44,461 nt of DNA from a virus. Under the pieces are notes generated by a model. The model saw only the letters and a program-made list of their open reading frames with translations, did not search any database and was not told the origin of the DNA. Below are positions 28,447-37,498 of the stretch, one piece after another. The position numbers and the translations under genes are program-made. The stretch covers positions 1-44,461 of IMG/VR virus record IMGVR_UViG_3300036852_000070; one strand, written 5' to 3'. The first letter of the stretch is position 1, and every line of letters begins with the position of its first letter.

Positions 28447-28856
28447 GTTTCACCAGCCTGCTCACCCACCGCCTGGCCGTAGAACGGCCTGCATCTGATC
28501 CAGAAGATCTAGACGACTACGGCCAGCCAGCGCGCGAGTTTGCATTCCTGCGGGAAACGCGCGGGCTAGTCCAGCCCAAGACCTTCCGGGAGGCGCTGAA
28601 GGAAGCAGACCTGATCAGCCATGCTGGGGTGGACATCGGGGAGTTCACCATCTTCTTGCCGGTGCAGGACATCACCACCATGGATCGGCTGTATTACTTG
28701 GATCCAGCCGACTGGTCCTTGGCGGGCTACTTTGGCGCAAGCGAGGATACGCGCCTGGAGATCCTCGCCATCCGCAACGCGGCTGGCCGGAATCATCATC
28801 TAGAAGTTGAGGCCAACGTGGTCACCGCTCCCCCGGTGGAGGTCATCGCGTCGTGA
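28443..28856 (+). CDS. head-tail stopper / head completion protein
   Basis: A 137-residue protein with the small-barrel pattern of phage head-closure proteins: short strands (HRLAVERPA...GQPAREFAFLRETRGLVQPKT) and a final strand pair. Position directly after the connector fits. GTG 28443 overlaps as GTGA. It would seal DNA in the head and join the tail. Confidence 0.75.
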   Translation: MSFTSLLTHRLAVERPASDPEDLDDYGQPAREFAFLRETRGLVQPKTFREALKEADLISHAGVDIGEFTIFLPVQDITTMDRLYYLDPADWSLAGYFGASEDTRLEILAIRNAAGRNHHLEVEANVVTAPPVEVIAS

Positions 28857-28857
28857 C

Positions 28858-29769
28858 GTGATCGACCTGCTGACCGGCGCTGCTCAATACCGCGCCCATC
28901 TCAGCCCGATCTTCGAAGCGTTGCCGGAGGAGATTCGCGGCCATGACCACCGTATCCACGGCCCGCTGAAGAACGGAATGCCGCGCGGGGAAGCGGTGCT
29001 GGTCGGAAGCGGGCGGGACCTGAGCATCGCGAGGGGGTTAGGGTACAAGCGGATCGCCTACGCGGAGCATGGCATCGGTCAGTCCTATGGTAACCGCAAC
29101 CCTTCTTACCCTGGTGGGGTCAAGCGTGATGCGGTGGGCCTGTTCCTATCGCCCAACGCCACCGCTGCCAAGGCCGACAGCAATGCCTACCCGGATGCAT
29201 GGGTGGCGCAGATCGGCGACCCCCGGCTCGACACCCTGCCTGCGGCAAACTCGAGTTTGGACGTGATCGCCTTCTCCTTCCACTGGAACTGTTTCGTAGC
29301 CAAGGAGACGCTGAGTACCCTGCGTTACTGGGGGCCTTACATCGCCACCCTGAAGCAGCGGTATCGGCTGGTGGGCCATGGCCATCCCCGCGCACCAGAG
29401 GTCGAGCGGTTCTGCCACAAGCAGGGCATCCCCTTCATCAAGGACTTCGACGATGTGGTGCGGCAGGCCAGCCTGTACATCTGCGACAACTCCTCCACCA
29501 TCTACGAGTTCGCATCTACAGGGCGCCCGGTGCTGTTGCTCAACGCCCCGTGGTACCGGCGCGAGGTAGAGTTCGGGCTACGCTTCTGGGAAGCGGCTGG
29601 CGTAGGGCTTCACGTGGACTCGCCGGAGGAACTCGCAGAGAAGGTACAGAGTGCCTTGGACGACCCTCCGGCGGTCCGCCACGAACGGGAGCGCGCACTG
29701 GACATGGCATACGCGGTTCGAACCGGCGCAGCCGATCGCGCAGCGCTGGCTCTTGCGAGTTGGCTGTGA
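28858..29769 (+). CDS. CDP-glycerol glycerophosphotransferase-like glycosyltransferase
   Basis: A 303-residue GT-B-type transferase resembling the TagB/CDP-glycerol glycerophosphotransferase family. Key segments: AYAEHGIGQSYG (68-78, candidate catalytic His), GHGHPRAPE (173-181), and DNSSTIYEFASTGRPVLLLNAPWYR, the donor-binding C-terminal motif (from 210). GTG at 28858 follows the previous stop by 1 nt. It lies in the virion-structural region, so its acceptor may be a virion protein such as the Ser/Thr-rich protein at 26769. DNA is the alternative acceptor, given the base-oxidation genes elsewhere. Confidence 0.75.
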   Translation: MIDLLTGAAQYRAHLSPIFEALPEEIRGHDHRIHGPLKNGMPRGEAVLVGSGRDLSIARGLGYKRIAYAEHGIGQSYGNRNPSYPGGVKRDAVGLFLSPNATAAKADSNAYPDAWVAQIGDPRLDTLPAANSSLDVIAFSFHWNCFVAKETLSTLRYWGPYIATLKQRYRLVGHGHPRAPEVERFCHKQGIPFIKDFDDVVRQASLYICDNSSTIYEFASTGRPVLLLNAPWYRREVEFGLRFWEAAGVGLHVDSPEELAEKVQSALDDPPAVRHERERALDMAYAVRTGAADRAALALASWL

Positions 29770-31064
29770 GGACGGTCATCCTCGTCCCGCGGCGGGAAGG
29801 CTTCAAGCAGCGCGATGCGCTGTGGGCATGGACTAAGGCGTGGTGGACGGATAAGTTCCCCGACCTCCCCATCATTGAAGGGCACCACACGGTGGGCCTG
29901 TTCAACCGCGCCGCCGCCCTGAATCTGGCCAGCCATGTGGCTGGCGACTGGGACGTGGCCGTCATCATCGACGCCGACGTCATCTGCGACCCCGAACACG
30001 TGCGGCTGGCGATTCAGATGGCTATGGAGCAGGGCCGCATCGTGGTGCCATTCACGGTGCGCCATAACCTGAACCCGCTGGGCAGCAACAAGATCATGCA
30101 GGGCTATGACGGGCCATGGGAGCGGTTCATCGCTCGCAACTACTACGACCAGCACTCTTCCGTGATCGCGGTGCCGCGAACCGTGTGGGACACGGTGGGT
30201 GGCTTCGACGAGACCTTCAGCGGCTGGGGCATGGAGGACACCGCCTTCGCGATCAGCGCCACTACGCTGGTGGGTCCGCTGATCCACATGGAGGGCGACT
30301 GCTGGCACCTTTGGCACCCCTCCGCCCCAGAGGGTCACGTCAACACCCCGAGCGCCAACGCCAACCGCGCCCGTGGCGCGCGCTATCAGAGCGCACTGGG
30401 TAACCCCGACGCCATCCGAGAACTGCTCAACGAGCCGAAGAATGCGATCGAGGAGCCAGGAATCCCACGCATCTTCCATCGTGTGGTCCCCGAGCAGACC
30501 TCGCAGGAGGTTGAAGAGTGGTGGGCGGCACTCCAGAGCCTCCACCCAGACTGGCGCTTCATGACTCATCGCGACCCGCTAAATCCAGAAGAGTGGCCGG
30601 AGACCGCCAAGCACTGGCGCTTCTGCCGGAATGGGGCCAGCCTTGCAGACCTTGTCCGGCTGGAGGCACTGCTCCGTTGGGGAGGCATCTATCTCGACTC
30701 GGACGTGGAGCCGTACCGTTCCTTCGAGGCGCTCCAGCCGCTGTCCGCATTTGCCGCGTGGGAGGACGCACGGGTGGTGCCCAACGCAGTCCTCGGGGCG
30801 CGCCGTGAGCATCCAGCCATCCGGCAGTGTCTCACGATGGCTCTGCGGGAAGTGCGCCGCGGCACATGGGAGGCAGGTCCGGGCACCACCACCAAGATCC
30901 TGCCGAATCGTCCCGACGTTCTGCTGCTGCCGCCGGGCTCCTTCTACCCATACCATTACAAGGAGAAGGAGCGGCGCGGCGAGAATCACAAGAAGGACCA
31001 GCCATGGGCCTTCGCCGCCCACCACTGGTCGGGGTCTTGGCTGAAGGAGAAGAAGGCCGGATGA
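29766..31064 (+). CDS. bifunctional glycosyltransferase (GT2/GT27-like plus GT32-like)
   Basis: A 432-residue fusion of two GT-A transferases. Domain 1 (about 1-215) has DAD (69-71) in IIDADVIC, and GGFDETFSGWGMEDTAF (145-161), the acceptor/catalytic motif of GT2/GT27-type enzymes. Domain 2 (about 233-432) starts IPRIFHRV and contains LVRLEALLRWGGIYLDSDVEP with DSD at 311-313, the DXD-type motif of GT32 sugar transferases. Both domains keep their metal-binding Asp residues, so two successive sugars may be added. GTGA overlap upstream, ATGA downstream. Confidence 0.82.
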   Translation: MRTVILVPRREGFKQRDALWAWTKAWWTDKFPDLPIIEGHHTVGLFNRAAALNLASHVAGDWDVAVIIDADVICDPEHVRLAIQMAMEQGRIVVPFTVRHNLNPLGSNKIMQGYDGPWERFIARNYYDQHSSVIAVPRTVWDTVGGFDETFSGWGMEDTAFAISATTLVGPLIHMEGDCWHLWHPSAPEGHVNTPSANANRARGARYQSALGNPDAIRELLNEPKNAIEEPGIPRIFHRVVPEQTSQEVEEWWAALQSLHPDWRFMTHRDPLNPEEWPETAKHWRFCRNGASLADLVRLEALLRWGGIYLDSDVEPYRSFEALQPLSAFAAWEDARVVPNAVLGARREHPAIRQCLTMALREVRRGTWEAGPGTTTKILPNRPDVLLLPPGSFYPYHYKEKERRGENHKKDQPWAFAAHHWSGSWLKEKKAG

Positions 31065-31654
31065 CGGAGTTCTCGCGTGTCTACCGCGACAACACCTGGA
31101 ACGGAGTTGAGACGCGCTCAGGTCCCGGTTCTGGGTCCGCTGCTACCATGCGTATAGCCGTGGCCATTCAGGAGTTGTGTGCCCGTTTGGGAGTCTCCAG
31201 CGTTGCGGACGTTGCATGCGGGGAGGGGTTCTGGCAGCCATCCCTGCCGGGATACGCGGGCTACGACATCGCGCCCGAGGCGATTCAGGCAGCGCGCAAG
31301 TTCCACCCCGACCGCGACTACGCCATCGCGGACCTGCGACTGGACTGTCCTTACGCGGAACTGATCATCTGCCGGGACGCCATCCAGCACATGACCATCC
31401 GCGACGGAGTGAAGGCGCTGGAGAACATCAAAGCCAGCGGCGCCAAGTGGCTACTGGCGAGCACCTATGTGGAAGGGGCCAACTCCATCGATCGCGGCGG
31501 GCGCTACCTGTACCACGAGCCTAACCTGGAAGCGCCACCGTACAACATGCCGCCCGCCATGCTGTTCATCCGGGACGGGTACGACTACGAACAGGGCCAG
31601 GCCATCCGGGATTGGCGCAAGATGCTCGCGCTGTGGGATCTCAAGTCGAGGTAA
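31061..31654 (+). CDS. class I SAM-dependent methyltransferase
   Basis: A 197-residue methyltransferase. The SAM-binding motif I is VADVACGEGFW (48-58), followed by an acidic YDIAPEAI strand end and ADLRLDCPYAELIICRDAIQHM (motif IV-like region). It lacks DNA-methyltransferase motifs (no PC, no NPPY/DPPY), so a sugar or small-molecule target is more likely. It overlaps the glycosyltransferase as ATGA, and may cap sugars attached by the two transferases. Similar methyltransferases occur with sugar-nucleotide genes. Confidence 0.78.
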   Translation: MTEFSRVYRDNTWNGVETRSGPGSGSAATMRIAVAIQELCARLGVSSVADVACGEGFWQPSLPGYAGYDIAPEAIQAARKFHPDRDYAIADLRLDCPYAELIICRDAIQHMTIRDGVKALENIKASGAKWLLASTYVEGANSIDRGGRYLYHEPNLEAPPYNMPPAMLFIRDGYDYEQGQAIRDWRKMLALWDLKSR

Positions 31655-31663
31655 GATAGGCCC
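31652..31663 (+). promoter_or_regulatory. TAAGAT box before the tail-completion start
   Basis: GAGGTAAGAT ends 6 nt before the GTG at 31664, giving the same near-leaderless layout as the TATAGT boxes at 23212 and 24767. The TAA is also the stop of the methyltransferase gene, so chance is possible. Confidence 0.3.
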
Positions 31664-32077
31664 GTGCAGGACGTCATCGGTAAGGTCATCATCGAACTCC
31701 GGGACGATGAAGCCGTGTCCGATATCGTTGACGATCGCGTCCGCGGCACGGAGCCCGCACCGGGCGATGCCGACAAGCCGTACAAGGCATTCGTGGTGGT
31801 ATCCATGCTTGCCCCTAACCGTTACCGCCGGGTGCCTATCCAACGGCCCGCGGTGAGCGTAAGATGTTACGGCAAGACGCCGATACAGGCAGCACAACTG
31901 TACGGAGCCTGCTCCGACGCGGTCCATGGTAGAGGCCCGCGGGTCCACGGAGAGATCGGAATCTACCTGAGCGAGGATGCCATCGGAGGAGGGTCACCGG
32001 GGAAGGATCCAGATACCAAGCAGCCTTACATCGACTTCACAATAGACCTCTTCGCAACGACTCAGGCCGTCGCGTAA
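31664..32077 (+). CDS. tail completion / minor tail protein
   Basis: A 137-residue protein with the layout of phage tail-terminator or completion proteins: N-terminal helix, a strand pair around FVVVSMLAPNRYRRVPIQRPAVSVRCYG, a helix (AAQLYGACSDAVHG), and an ending strand rich in polar residues (YIDFTIDLFATT). It caps the tail tube at the head side. Position after connector genes and before the gp10-like protein supports this. Confidence 0.7.
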   Translation: MQDVIGKVIIELRDDEAVSDIVDDRVRGTEPAPGDADKPYKAFVVVSMLAPNRYRRVPIQRPAVSVRCYGKTPIQAAQLYGACSDAVHGRGPRVHGEIGIYLSEDAIGGGSPGKDPDTKQPYIDFTIDLFATTQAVA

Positions 32078-32132
32078 GAGCCCGGAGTCCGGCCCTGTCC
32101 GGCTCTTGGCCAAGGAGGAGCGTTTCTTCGGT

Positions 32133-32555
32133 ATGGCGAACAAGCCGTCGGTTCGGGTGGTCCTCAACCGCTCAGCCATGAGCAAGATTGAACTGGCGGT
32201 AGCCGATGGCGTGTACGCGGTCGGGCTGGCTATGCTGGCCGCAGCCGACCCCCCAGACGCCACTCCGTATGGCGTGGGGCTGGTCCGTAACGGTGGAGTC
32301 CTGGGATTCATCGGGCGCAAGAAGATCGCTGGCTTTGGACTGGATGGTCGCCAGCCAACTAAGCCCCGTGCAGTCCGCCTGATCGACCGCCGAACGCAAG
32401 TGGTGGTGGGATTCGGCTTCCCGGGTCGCTTCCAAGAACTCGGCACCATCCGCCAGCCAGCCCGCCCGTTCCTTGCCCCAGTTGTGGAACAGGTGGCACC
32501 CAGCGCTCCTTCCATCATGGCGCGCGTGGTCGGTCCGCGGCTCAGGAGGATCTGA
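32133..32555 (+). CDS. HK97 gp10-like head-tail/tail component
   Basis: A 140-residue protein with the family C-terminal pattern FPGRFQELGTIRQPARPFLAPVVEQ (about 93-117), seen in HK97 gp10-type proteins that link tail terminator and tube. ATG at 32133 is chosen with AAGGAGGAG upstream; a TTG nine codons earlier is less likely. It contains unusually many Ala and Val near the centre. Confidence 0.78.
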   Translation: MANKPSVRVVLNRSAMSKIELAVADGVYAVGLAMLAAADPPDATPYGVGLVRNGGVLGFIGRKKIAGFGLDGRQPTKPRAVRLIDRRTQVVVGFGFPGRFQELGTIRQPARPFLAPVVEQVAPSAPSIMARVVGPRLRRI

Positions 32556-32941
32556 TGAGTCGCGTGCTGATGATCGAGGGTCGTCGGGCGCTGGTGGTGG
32601 TCCGTAATCCGCCGCTCCCGCCCACGCTGGACAAACTCCTGCGCACCATGCTCTTCACATTCCGCTCTCCGGTCAAGATCACTGGTGCACTGGCCGACTG
32701 TGCTGGCGACCAGCAGCATCGCCTGTTCTTGATGGCGGAGGGCAGCCACGTCGGGCTGGATCGGGTCAAGCGTGACCTGCGCTTGTTCCAGTGCGGCGAT
32801 TGCGAAGGCGTCCAGGTTCGGGACGTCACCATGGACCGGCTGGCCGGTCTACCTATCGGTCGGTTGGCTCCGCGCCGACGCGACCACATCCTAGGCTGGT
32901 ACTCAGGCGCTCGCCGGAGCCAGCGGGTCTACTTAGGCTAG
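32555..32941 (+). CDS. tail-region protein with a CxxC pair
   Basis: A 128-residue basic protein of unknown function in a TGATG overlap. CGDC near position 88 could bind metal with other residues. The location between the gp10-like protein and the major tail protein suggests a structural or assembly role in the tail. Confidence 0.62.
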   Translation: MSRVLMIEGRRALVVVRNPPLPPTLDKLLRTMLFTFRSPVKITGALADCAGDQQHRLFLMAEGSHVGLDRVKRDLRLFQCGDCEGVQVRDVTMDRLAGLPIGRLAPRRRDHILGWYSGARRSQRVYLG

Positions 32942-32952
32942 AAGGAGCCACA

Positions 32953-33480
32953 ATGCCGATTACCTCAGATACCCCTACCAACCTGGTCGTCGGCGCGGGC
33001 GAGGTCTATCGCAACGATGCGAGCCTTGGCGCGTCGGTTGACAACAACGTATTCCGTATCGAGCGGGAACTCTTCACGCCGGATCTCAACGGCAGCAAGG
33101 GTGCCCTGCTTGGCACGGACTACATCACCCGGAGCGAGGCAGCACTGGAGTGCACCGTTCCGGAGGTGAGCGCCGAGGTGCTTGCAGCCGGGTGGCCCGG
33201 AAGCCAGTCGGACACTGTCGGCGACGTCACCACCATCGATGAGGATGGGACCCGGCGTATCCCGGAGGCGGATTACGCCAACTGGGAACTCCAGGTGGAG
33301 CGGCTCGGCGGGGGGGAGTTCCAGTTCGAAGTGGACAATGCGATTGCCACGACCAACTACGAGGGTGAACTGACCGACGATGGTCTGTTTGCCCCGCGGT
33401 ACACGGTCATGGGGCGCTGGGATCCTGCCGATCTGGATGTCTCTCCGCACCGCATCCGGATCCTCGCGGTCGCATCATGA
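32953..33480 (+). CDS. major tail tube protein
   Basis: A 175-residue protein with beta-rich sequence, the usual position before the tail assembly chaperones, and a good ribosome site (AAGGAG before ATG 32953). Segments LVVGAGEVYRND and ALLGTDYITRSEA, then a second sandwich half with GEFQFEVDNAIATTNYEGEL, fit tail tube proteins of siphoviruses, which form the hexameric rings of the tail. Confidence 0.85.
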   Translation: MPITSDTPTNLVVGAGEVYRNDASLGASVDNNVFRIERELFTPDLNGSKGALLGTDYITRSEAALECTVPEVSAEVLAAGWPGSQSDTVGDVTTIDEDGTRRIPEADYANWELQVERLGGGEFQFEVDNAIATTNYEGELTDDGLFAPRYTVMGRWDPADLDVSPHRIRILAVAS

Positions 33481-34046
33481 CCGTAAGCGGAACTCCCCGC
33501 GGGGCCGACGTCCCGCGGGGACTCCCCGCCTTGCCTAGCGAGCAGGGCTTGGCCGACGCGCTGAAGGGCCTCTTGCCGGAGCGCTCCGCAGAAGATCGTG
33601 CCAGCGGGGAGATCACTATTCAAGTCGGACGGGGGAAGGGCAAGCCCATCCGGGTGCCTGCGTTGTTCGCACGCGCCAACCGGGAATGGAAGGACACGTT
33701 TGCGGCTGCCGCAAAGAAGGTGCTGGCGGACCTAGAGGAGGACGCCACCGGGGAGGCCGTCCTCAACCTGCTGACCGGGCTGACGGACACCCAACTCGAC
33801 CTGCTGGCGGCCTACTGCCCTGACAAACTCGGGCGCGAGTGGCTCGAAGACCACGCCACCGAGGAGCAGATCCTCGATGCATTCTTGCAGGTGACCGCAG
33901 CCGCCTTCCCTTTCCCAGTGAAGATCGCGCACGCCGTGCTAGGCAGCCGCGATCTCCAGTCGATGGTGCGGCTAATGTACGCCGCGCCTACGAATTCATC
34001 GCCTCCGAATACGGATGGACCCCCACCACCGTCCAAGATCAACTGA
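33477..34046 (+). CDS. tail assembly chaperone, short form (gpG-like)
   Basis: A 189-residue protein in an ATGA overlap with the major tail gene. N-terminal Gly/Pro-rich region, then a helical core with LTGLTDTQLDLLAAYCPDKLGREWLEDHATEEQILDAFLQV (about 100-140), and a Pro-rich end. Tail chaperones help load the tube protein onto the tape measure. The open -1 frame downstream supplies the long form. Confidence 0.78.
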   Translation: MTVSGTPRGADVPRGLPALPSEQGLADALKGLLPERSAEDRASGEITIQVGRGKGKPIRVPALFARANREWKDTFAAAAKKVLADLEEDATGEAVLNLLTGLTDTQLDLLAAYCPDKLGREWLEDHATEEQILDAFLQVTAAAFPFPVKIAHAVLGSRDLQSMVRLMYAAPTNSSPPNTDGPPPPSKIN

Positions 34047-34300
34047 CCGATGAGCAGATCCTCGATCTCCTCCAAGCCGCCGAGCCCCGCATTCAGGAGC
34101 GGTTCGACAACGCAGTGGAGGCTGTCCGGATCGGCTACGTCATCGCTCAGGACAAGCGGGCTAACGCGCGGTGGAAGGCCATGAAGAACCGGCAGACTCT
34201 GGATGGCAAAGGTGGCGGGCTCACCGGGCTGGCGCTTGAAGGTGCGGTGCGGAGTCTGGCCATGACCAACCCGGAGTATGTTGTCGTGGAGGCCACGTGA
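33477..34300 (+). CDS. tail assembly chaperone, long form by -1 frameshift (gpGT-like)
   Basis: A -1 shift near the 3' end of the short form would join it to an open frame ending at 34300. That frame carries YEFIASEYGWTPTTVQDQLTDEQILDLL (from about 33985), the typical T-domain helix of siphovirus chaperones, then a basic helix with RWKAMKNRQ. Frame relations (first frame, then minus one) match the conserved scheme. No perfect slippery heptamer is visible. Candidates are A-CCC-CCA in the GGACCCCCAC run at 34017-34026, or a site just before 33980. Confidence 0.65.
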
Positions 34301-34632
34301 ATCGCGCAGCGCGCCGTGAGATGGCAAGAAGGCTGCGCGCGCAGGGCCGAGACATGGTCACGCTGAAGGGCGGGCCGATGGACGGTTGGGTCGTAGCGCC
34401 AGATGCTGCGGTCATGCGCGAGGACTGGCGTCCCAAGTTCCTCGAGGAGGAGGCGCGCCGCCTGTACATGATCTCGCAGGAGCACCGGCCCGCCATCCTG
34501 CGAAAGCCATGGGAACGGCTATCTCCGGAGGCGCAGCAGATCTTCCGGGAGGAAGCCAAGACAGCCCACGGGGACGGCTACTACCACTTGACGCAAGCCA
34601 CCATGTCCGCAGTGTGGGTGGCCGATGGCTAG
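34297..34632 (+). CDS. protein of unknown function before the tape measure
   Basis: A 111-residue basic protein starting at GTG 34297 in a GTGA overlap. Features: GGPMDGWVVAP, and a C-terminal segment GDGYYHL, a common motif in small phage and actinobacterial proteins that interact with DNA or chaperones. It overlaps the tape measure gene by 8 nt. Confidence 0.62.
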   Translation: MNRAARREMARRLRAQGRDMVTLKGGPMDGWVVAPDAAVMREDWRPKFLEEEARRLYMISQEHRPAILRKPWERLSPEAQQIFREEAKTAHGDGYYHLTQATMSAVWVADG

Positions 34633-37498
34633 TATCGGGGACATCTTCCTGCGGCTCCTGCTCGACGATGCCGATTTCCAGAAGCAAGTCGTCAAGCGGG
34701 CTGAGAAGGCCGGGCAACAGGCTGGGATGTCGATGGGCGCCCAGATGGCGGCGGGCCTGAGTAAGGGTGCCACGGCCATCGGGCAGTCGCTGTCGAAGAT
34801 CGGCGCTGGGCTGACTAAGACGGGCCGCGCCATGTTCACCAACCTGACCCTGCCACTCCTCGGGGCTGGGGCCGCGGTGACACACTTCGCGCTCGACTTC
34901 GATACCAAGATGCGGCAGATCGTGGCGCTGTCGGACGTCACACAGGAGGAGATCGGCGGGATCCGCGAAGAGATCCTGAAGATGGCGGGCGAGGTAGGCC
35001 GCAGCCCGCAGGAGTTGGCGAACTCCTTCTACTACCTCGCCTCCTCAGGGCTGAGTGGCGCCACCGCCCTCAAGACTCTTGAGACGGCTGGCAAGGCTGC
35101 CGCCACCGGGATGGGCCGCACTGAGGATATTGCCAAGGTGCTGGCGAGCACCATCAATGCCTACGGCGCGGAGAACATTACCGCGGCCCGCGCAGGAGAC
35201 GTCCTGACTGCCGCCGTCCGGGATGGAGCAGCGGAGGCAAGCGACTTCGCGGGGGTCGTCGGGCGAGTGGTGCCGTTGGCAGCGGCATTGGGAGTGTCAT
35301 TCGATCAGGTGACCGCGGCGTTGGCCGGTATGACGTTGGTCGGGGTAGATGCCGACGAGGCCGCGACCTCGCTGGTGCAGATCTTCAGTTCGCTCCTCAA
35401 GCCAACGGTGCAGGCGGAGGGAGCCATGAAGGACCTCGGCCTCACCTCTGCCGGGTTGCGGCAGGAACTCAAGGAGAAGGGGCTGATCGCGACTCTCCGG
35501 ACGTTGGAGGCAGCCTTCGCTGGCAACGAGACGGCTTCCTCTCTGGTGTTCGGCAACATCCGTGCACTGCGTGGTATCACGGCCCTCCTGACTCTGGACG
35601 AGGACCAGTTGAACAAGGTGTTCGCGGATACCTCCGGCGCATTGGGCGACCTGGATCAAGCCTACAAAGAGACGGAAGGGCCGCAGCGCCGCCTGGACCG
35701 CGCCATGGCAGACATGCAGGCCACCGCCATCGCCCTTGGGGAGGACGTTCTTCCGCAGGTGGTGGAAGTGGTCGAATCGATCGCCGACGGCCTGCGGCGG
35801 CTGGGTCGCTGGTGGAAGAGTCTCGACGCCGACACCCGTAAGAACATCATCCAGTGGCTTGCCTGGGTGGCGGTGGCTGGCCCTGCACTGCTCATCATTG
35901 GGAAGTTGGCCACGGGACTGGGCACGCTGCTGAAGGTGGTCGGCTTCTTGGCTGGCGCCAAGGGCATTCCGGGGCTGGTCGGCGGTATCACAAAAGCCCG
36001 TATCGGCCTTGGATTGTGGCTGGTGGCCATCTTGGCGGTGACCGAGGCGCTCGATGCGGCCAGTGGCCCAATCTCCGACTTCTTCGACACGCTGGTCTCC
36101 GGCAAGAAGGCCAACAAGGTACTCCACGAACTGAACGATCTGACGGGCGATATGCTCAAGGCTCAGGTGCTGCGGGCGATGGGGATCGATGCCAAAGAGT
36201 TCGCGGAGGCGATCGAGAAGGCGGGGGGAGATGTGCAGGTTGCCTTCGATGCCATCAAGGATGCGGGCGGTGATCTCGGTAAGGCGCTTTGGCGGCTGGG
36301 CCTCGACGCTGAACCGACGGCGCTCTTCCACGGCTGGGGTACGCGCGATCCGACCAAGATCCAGGCGGCGCTCGATGCGGCCAGACAGAACGCCGATGGC
36401 CTCCCAGAGGACCTGGCAGTGGCGCTGGTGGACGGCCAGTATGTTGTGCAGGAAGCAGCCGACACTGGGATCGAGGACCCGATCGCTCAGGCCATGGAGG
36501 ACGCGCGGGCTAAGTCCGCCGAGCAGACGAGGGGCCTGCTGGATGATCTGGCTGGCATTCTGGCGACCGGGCCTGAAGAGATCAAGGATGAGGTGCAGGA
36601 TCTTGTTGACGCGCTGGTCAATCCTTTCACCCGTGCGGAGCGGAGCCTCTCCTACGCCGGGGCGTTGGCGAAGAATGCCTTCCGGATCGCCTTTACCAAG
36701 GACGACCCCAAACTCGAGGTTGACACCTTCAACAAGATCAACGATCTGCTGGCGCAGTACGACCTGCTGAAGCCCGGCGTGTTCGACATCGGTAAGGAGG
36801 TCCCCAAGAGTCTTCAGGCTGGCGTCACCTCCACCATCGACGCTGCGGTCTCCTACTTCAAGACCAAGATCCGCCCGGACCTGATCAAGCCGTTCGACAT
36901 CGCAGACGATATGGACCGGCAGGGATACCATGTGCTGGCAGAGTACGTCCGCGGCCAGGAGCGCGCTCGGTTGGAGAAGGTCTCAATTCAAGCCGGGAAG
37001 ATCCTGCGCGATACCAAGATGGGCATGGCGGACGACTTCTACATCGAGGGCTACAACGCCGGGGCCACTTACGCTGCGGGGTTGAAGGCTGGCGGCGCGC
37101 TGGCCGTGGAGACGGTGTCGCGCTTCGCCGGCAAGATCGAGAGCCTGATCAAACTGGCAGGATCGCCTGACTACACCCACTCGAAGGAGGCTGGGGAAGG
37201 GGTCGCCAAGACCTACATGCAGCGGATGGTGGCCAGTATCCGTGGAGCCTTGCCCAAACTGGCATCCACCATAGGCACGCTGGCCTCCACGCTGGCGACT
37301 TCCTTCTACGGGGTTCCGATGGGGCTGTCCGCCGCGGGAGTGCCGTCGGTTGGCGGCATGTCGTCCATGGCCATGCCACCAGCACCCCCCGCCGCTCCCG
37401 TCACCTACAACCTAAACGTGACCGGCAGGATTCCGGTGGATGATGCGCAGGATGCTGTCTGGGAGATGCGGCGACTAGCGGGTATCAAGAAGCCATGA
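34625..37498 (+). CDS. tape measure protein
   Basis: A 957-residue protein of the TP901-like tape measure type. The core around residues 70-330 contains FALDFDTKMRQIV, the ALSDVTQEEIG segment, SPQELANSFYYLASSGLSG, and VPLAAALGVSFDQVTAALAGMTLVGVDADEAATSL, typical of the family. Hydrophobic helices follow at about 410-475. It sets tail length and may form a channel in the host membrane. By the usual 1.5 angstrom per residue, the tail would be about 140 nm. ATG at 34625. Confidence 0.93.
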   Translation: MASIGDIFLRLLLDDADFQKQVVKRAEKAGQQAGMSMGAQMAAGLSKGATAIGQSLSKIGAGLTKTGRAMFTNLTLPLLGAGAAVTHFALDFDTKMRQIVALSDVTQEEIGGIREEILKMAGEVGRSPQELANSFYYLASSGLSGATALKTLETAGKAAATGMGRTEDIAKVLASTINAYGAENITAARAGDVLTAAVRDGAAEASDFAGVVGRVVPLAAALGVSFDQVTAALAGMTLVGVDADEAATSLVQIFSSLLKPTVQAEGAMKDLGLTSAGLRQELKEKGLIATLRTLEAAFAGNETASSLVFGNIRALRGITALLTLDEDQLNKVFADTSGALGDLDQAYKETEGPQRRLDRAMADMQATAIALGEDVLPQVVEVVESIADGLRRLGRWWKSLDADTRKNIIQWLAWVAVAGPALLIIGKLATGLGTLLKVVGFLAGAKGIPGLVGGITKARIGLGLWLVAILAVTEALDAASGPISDFFDTLVSGKKANKVLHELNDLTGDMLKAQVLRAMGIDAKEFAEAIEKAGGDVQVAFDAIKDAGGDLGKALWRLGLDAEPTALFHGWGTRDPTKIQAALDAARQNADGLPEDLAVALVDGQYVVQEAADTGIEDPIAQAMEDARAKSAEQTRGLLDDLAGILATGPEEIKDEVQDLVDALVNPFTRAERSLSYAGALAKNAFRIAFTKDDPKLEVDTFNKINDLLAQYDLLKPGVFDIGKEVPKSLQAGVTSTIDAAVSYFKTKIRPDLIKPFDIADDMDRQGYHVLAEYVRGQERARLEKVSIQAGKILRDTKMGMADDFYIEGYNAGATYAAGLKAGGALAVETVSRFAGKIESLIKLAGSPDYTHSKEAGEGVAKTYMQRMVASIRGALPKLASTIGTLASTLATSFYGVPMGLSAAGVPSVGGMSSMAMPPAPPAAPVTYNLNVTGRIPVDDAQDAVWEMRRLAGIKKP

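Noticed and set aside
31061-31654. The methyltransferase as a cytosine-C5 or adenine DNA methyltransferase feeding the dioxygenase
   Set aside because: Only the general SAM-binding motif is present. The PC and ENV motifs of C5 enzymes and the NPPY/DPPY motif of N6 enzymes are absent.
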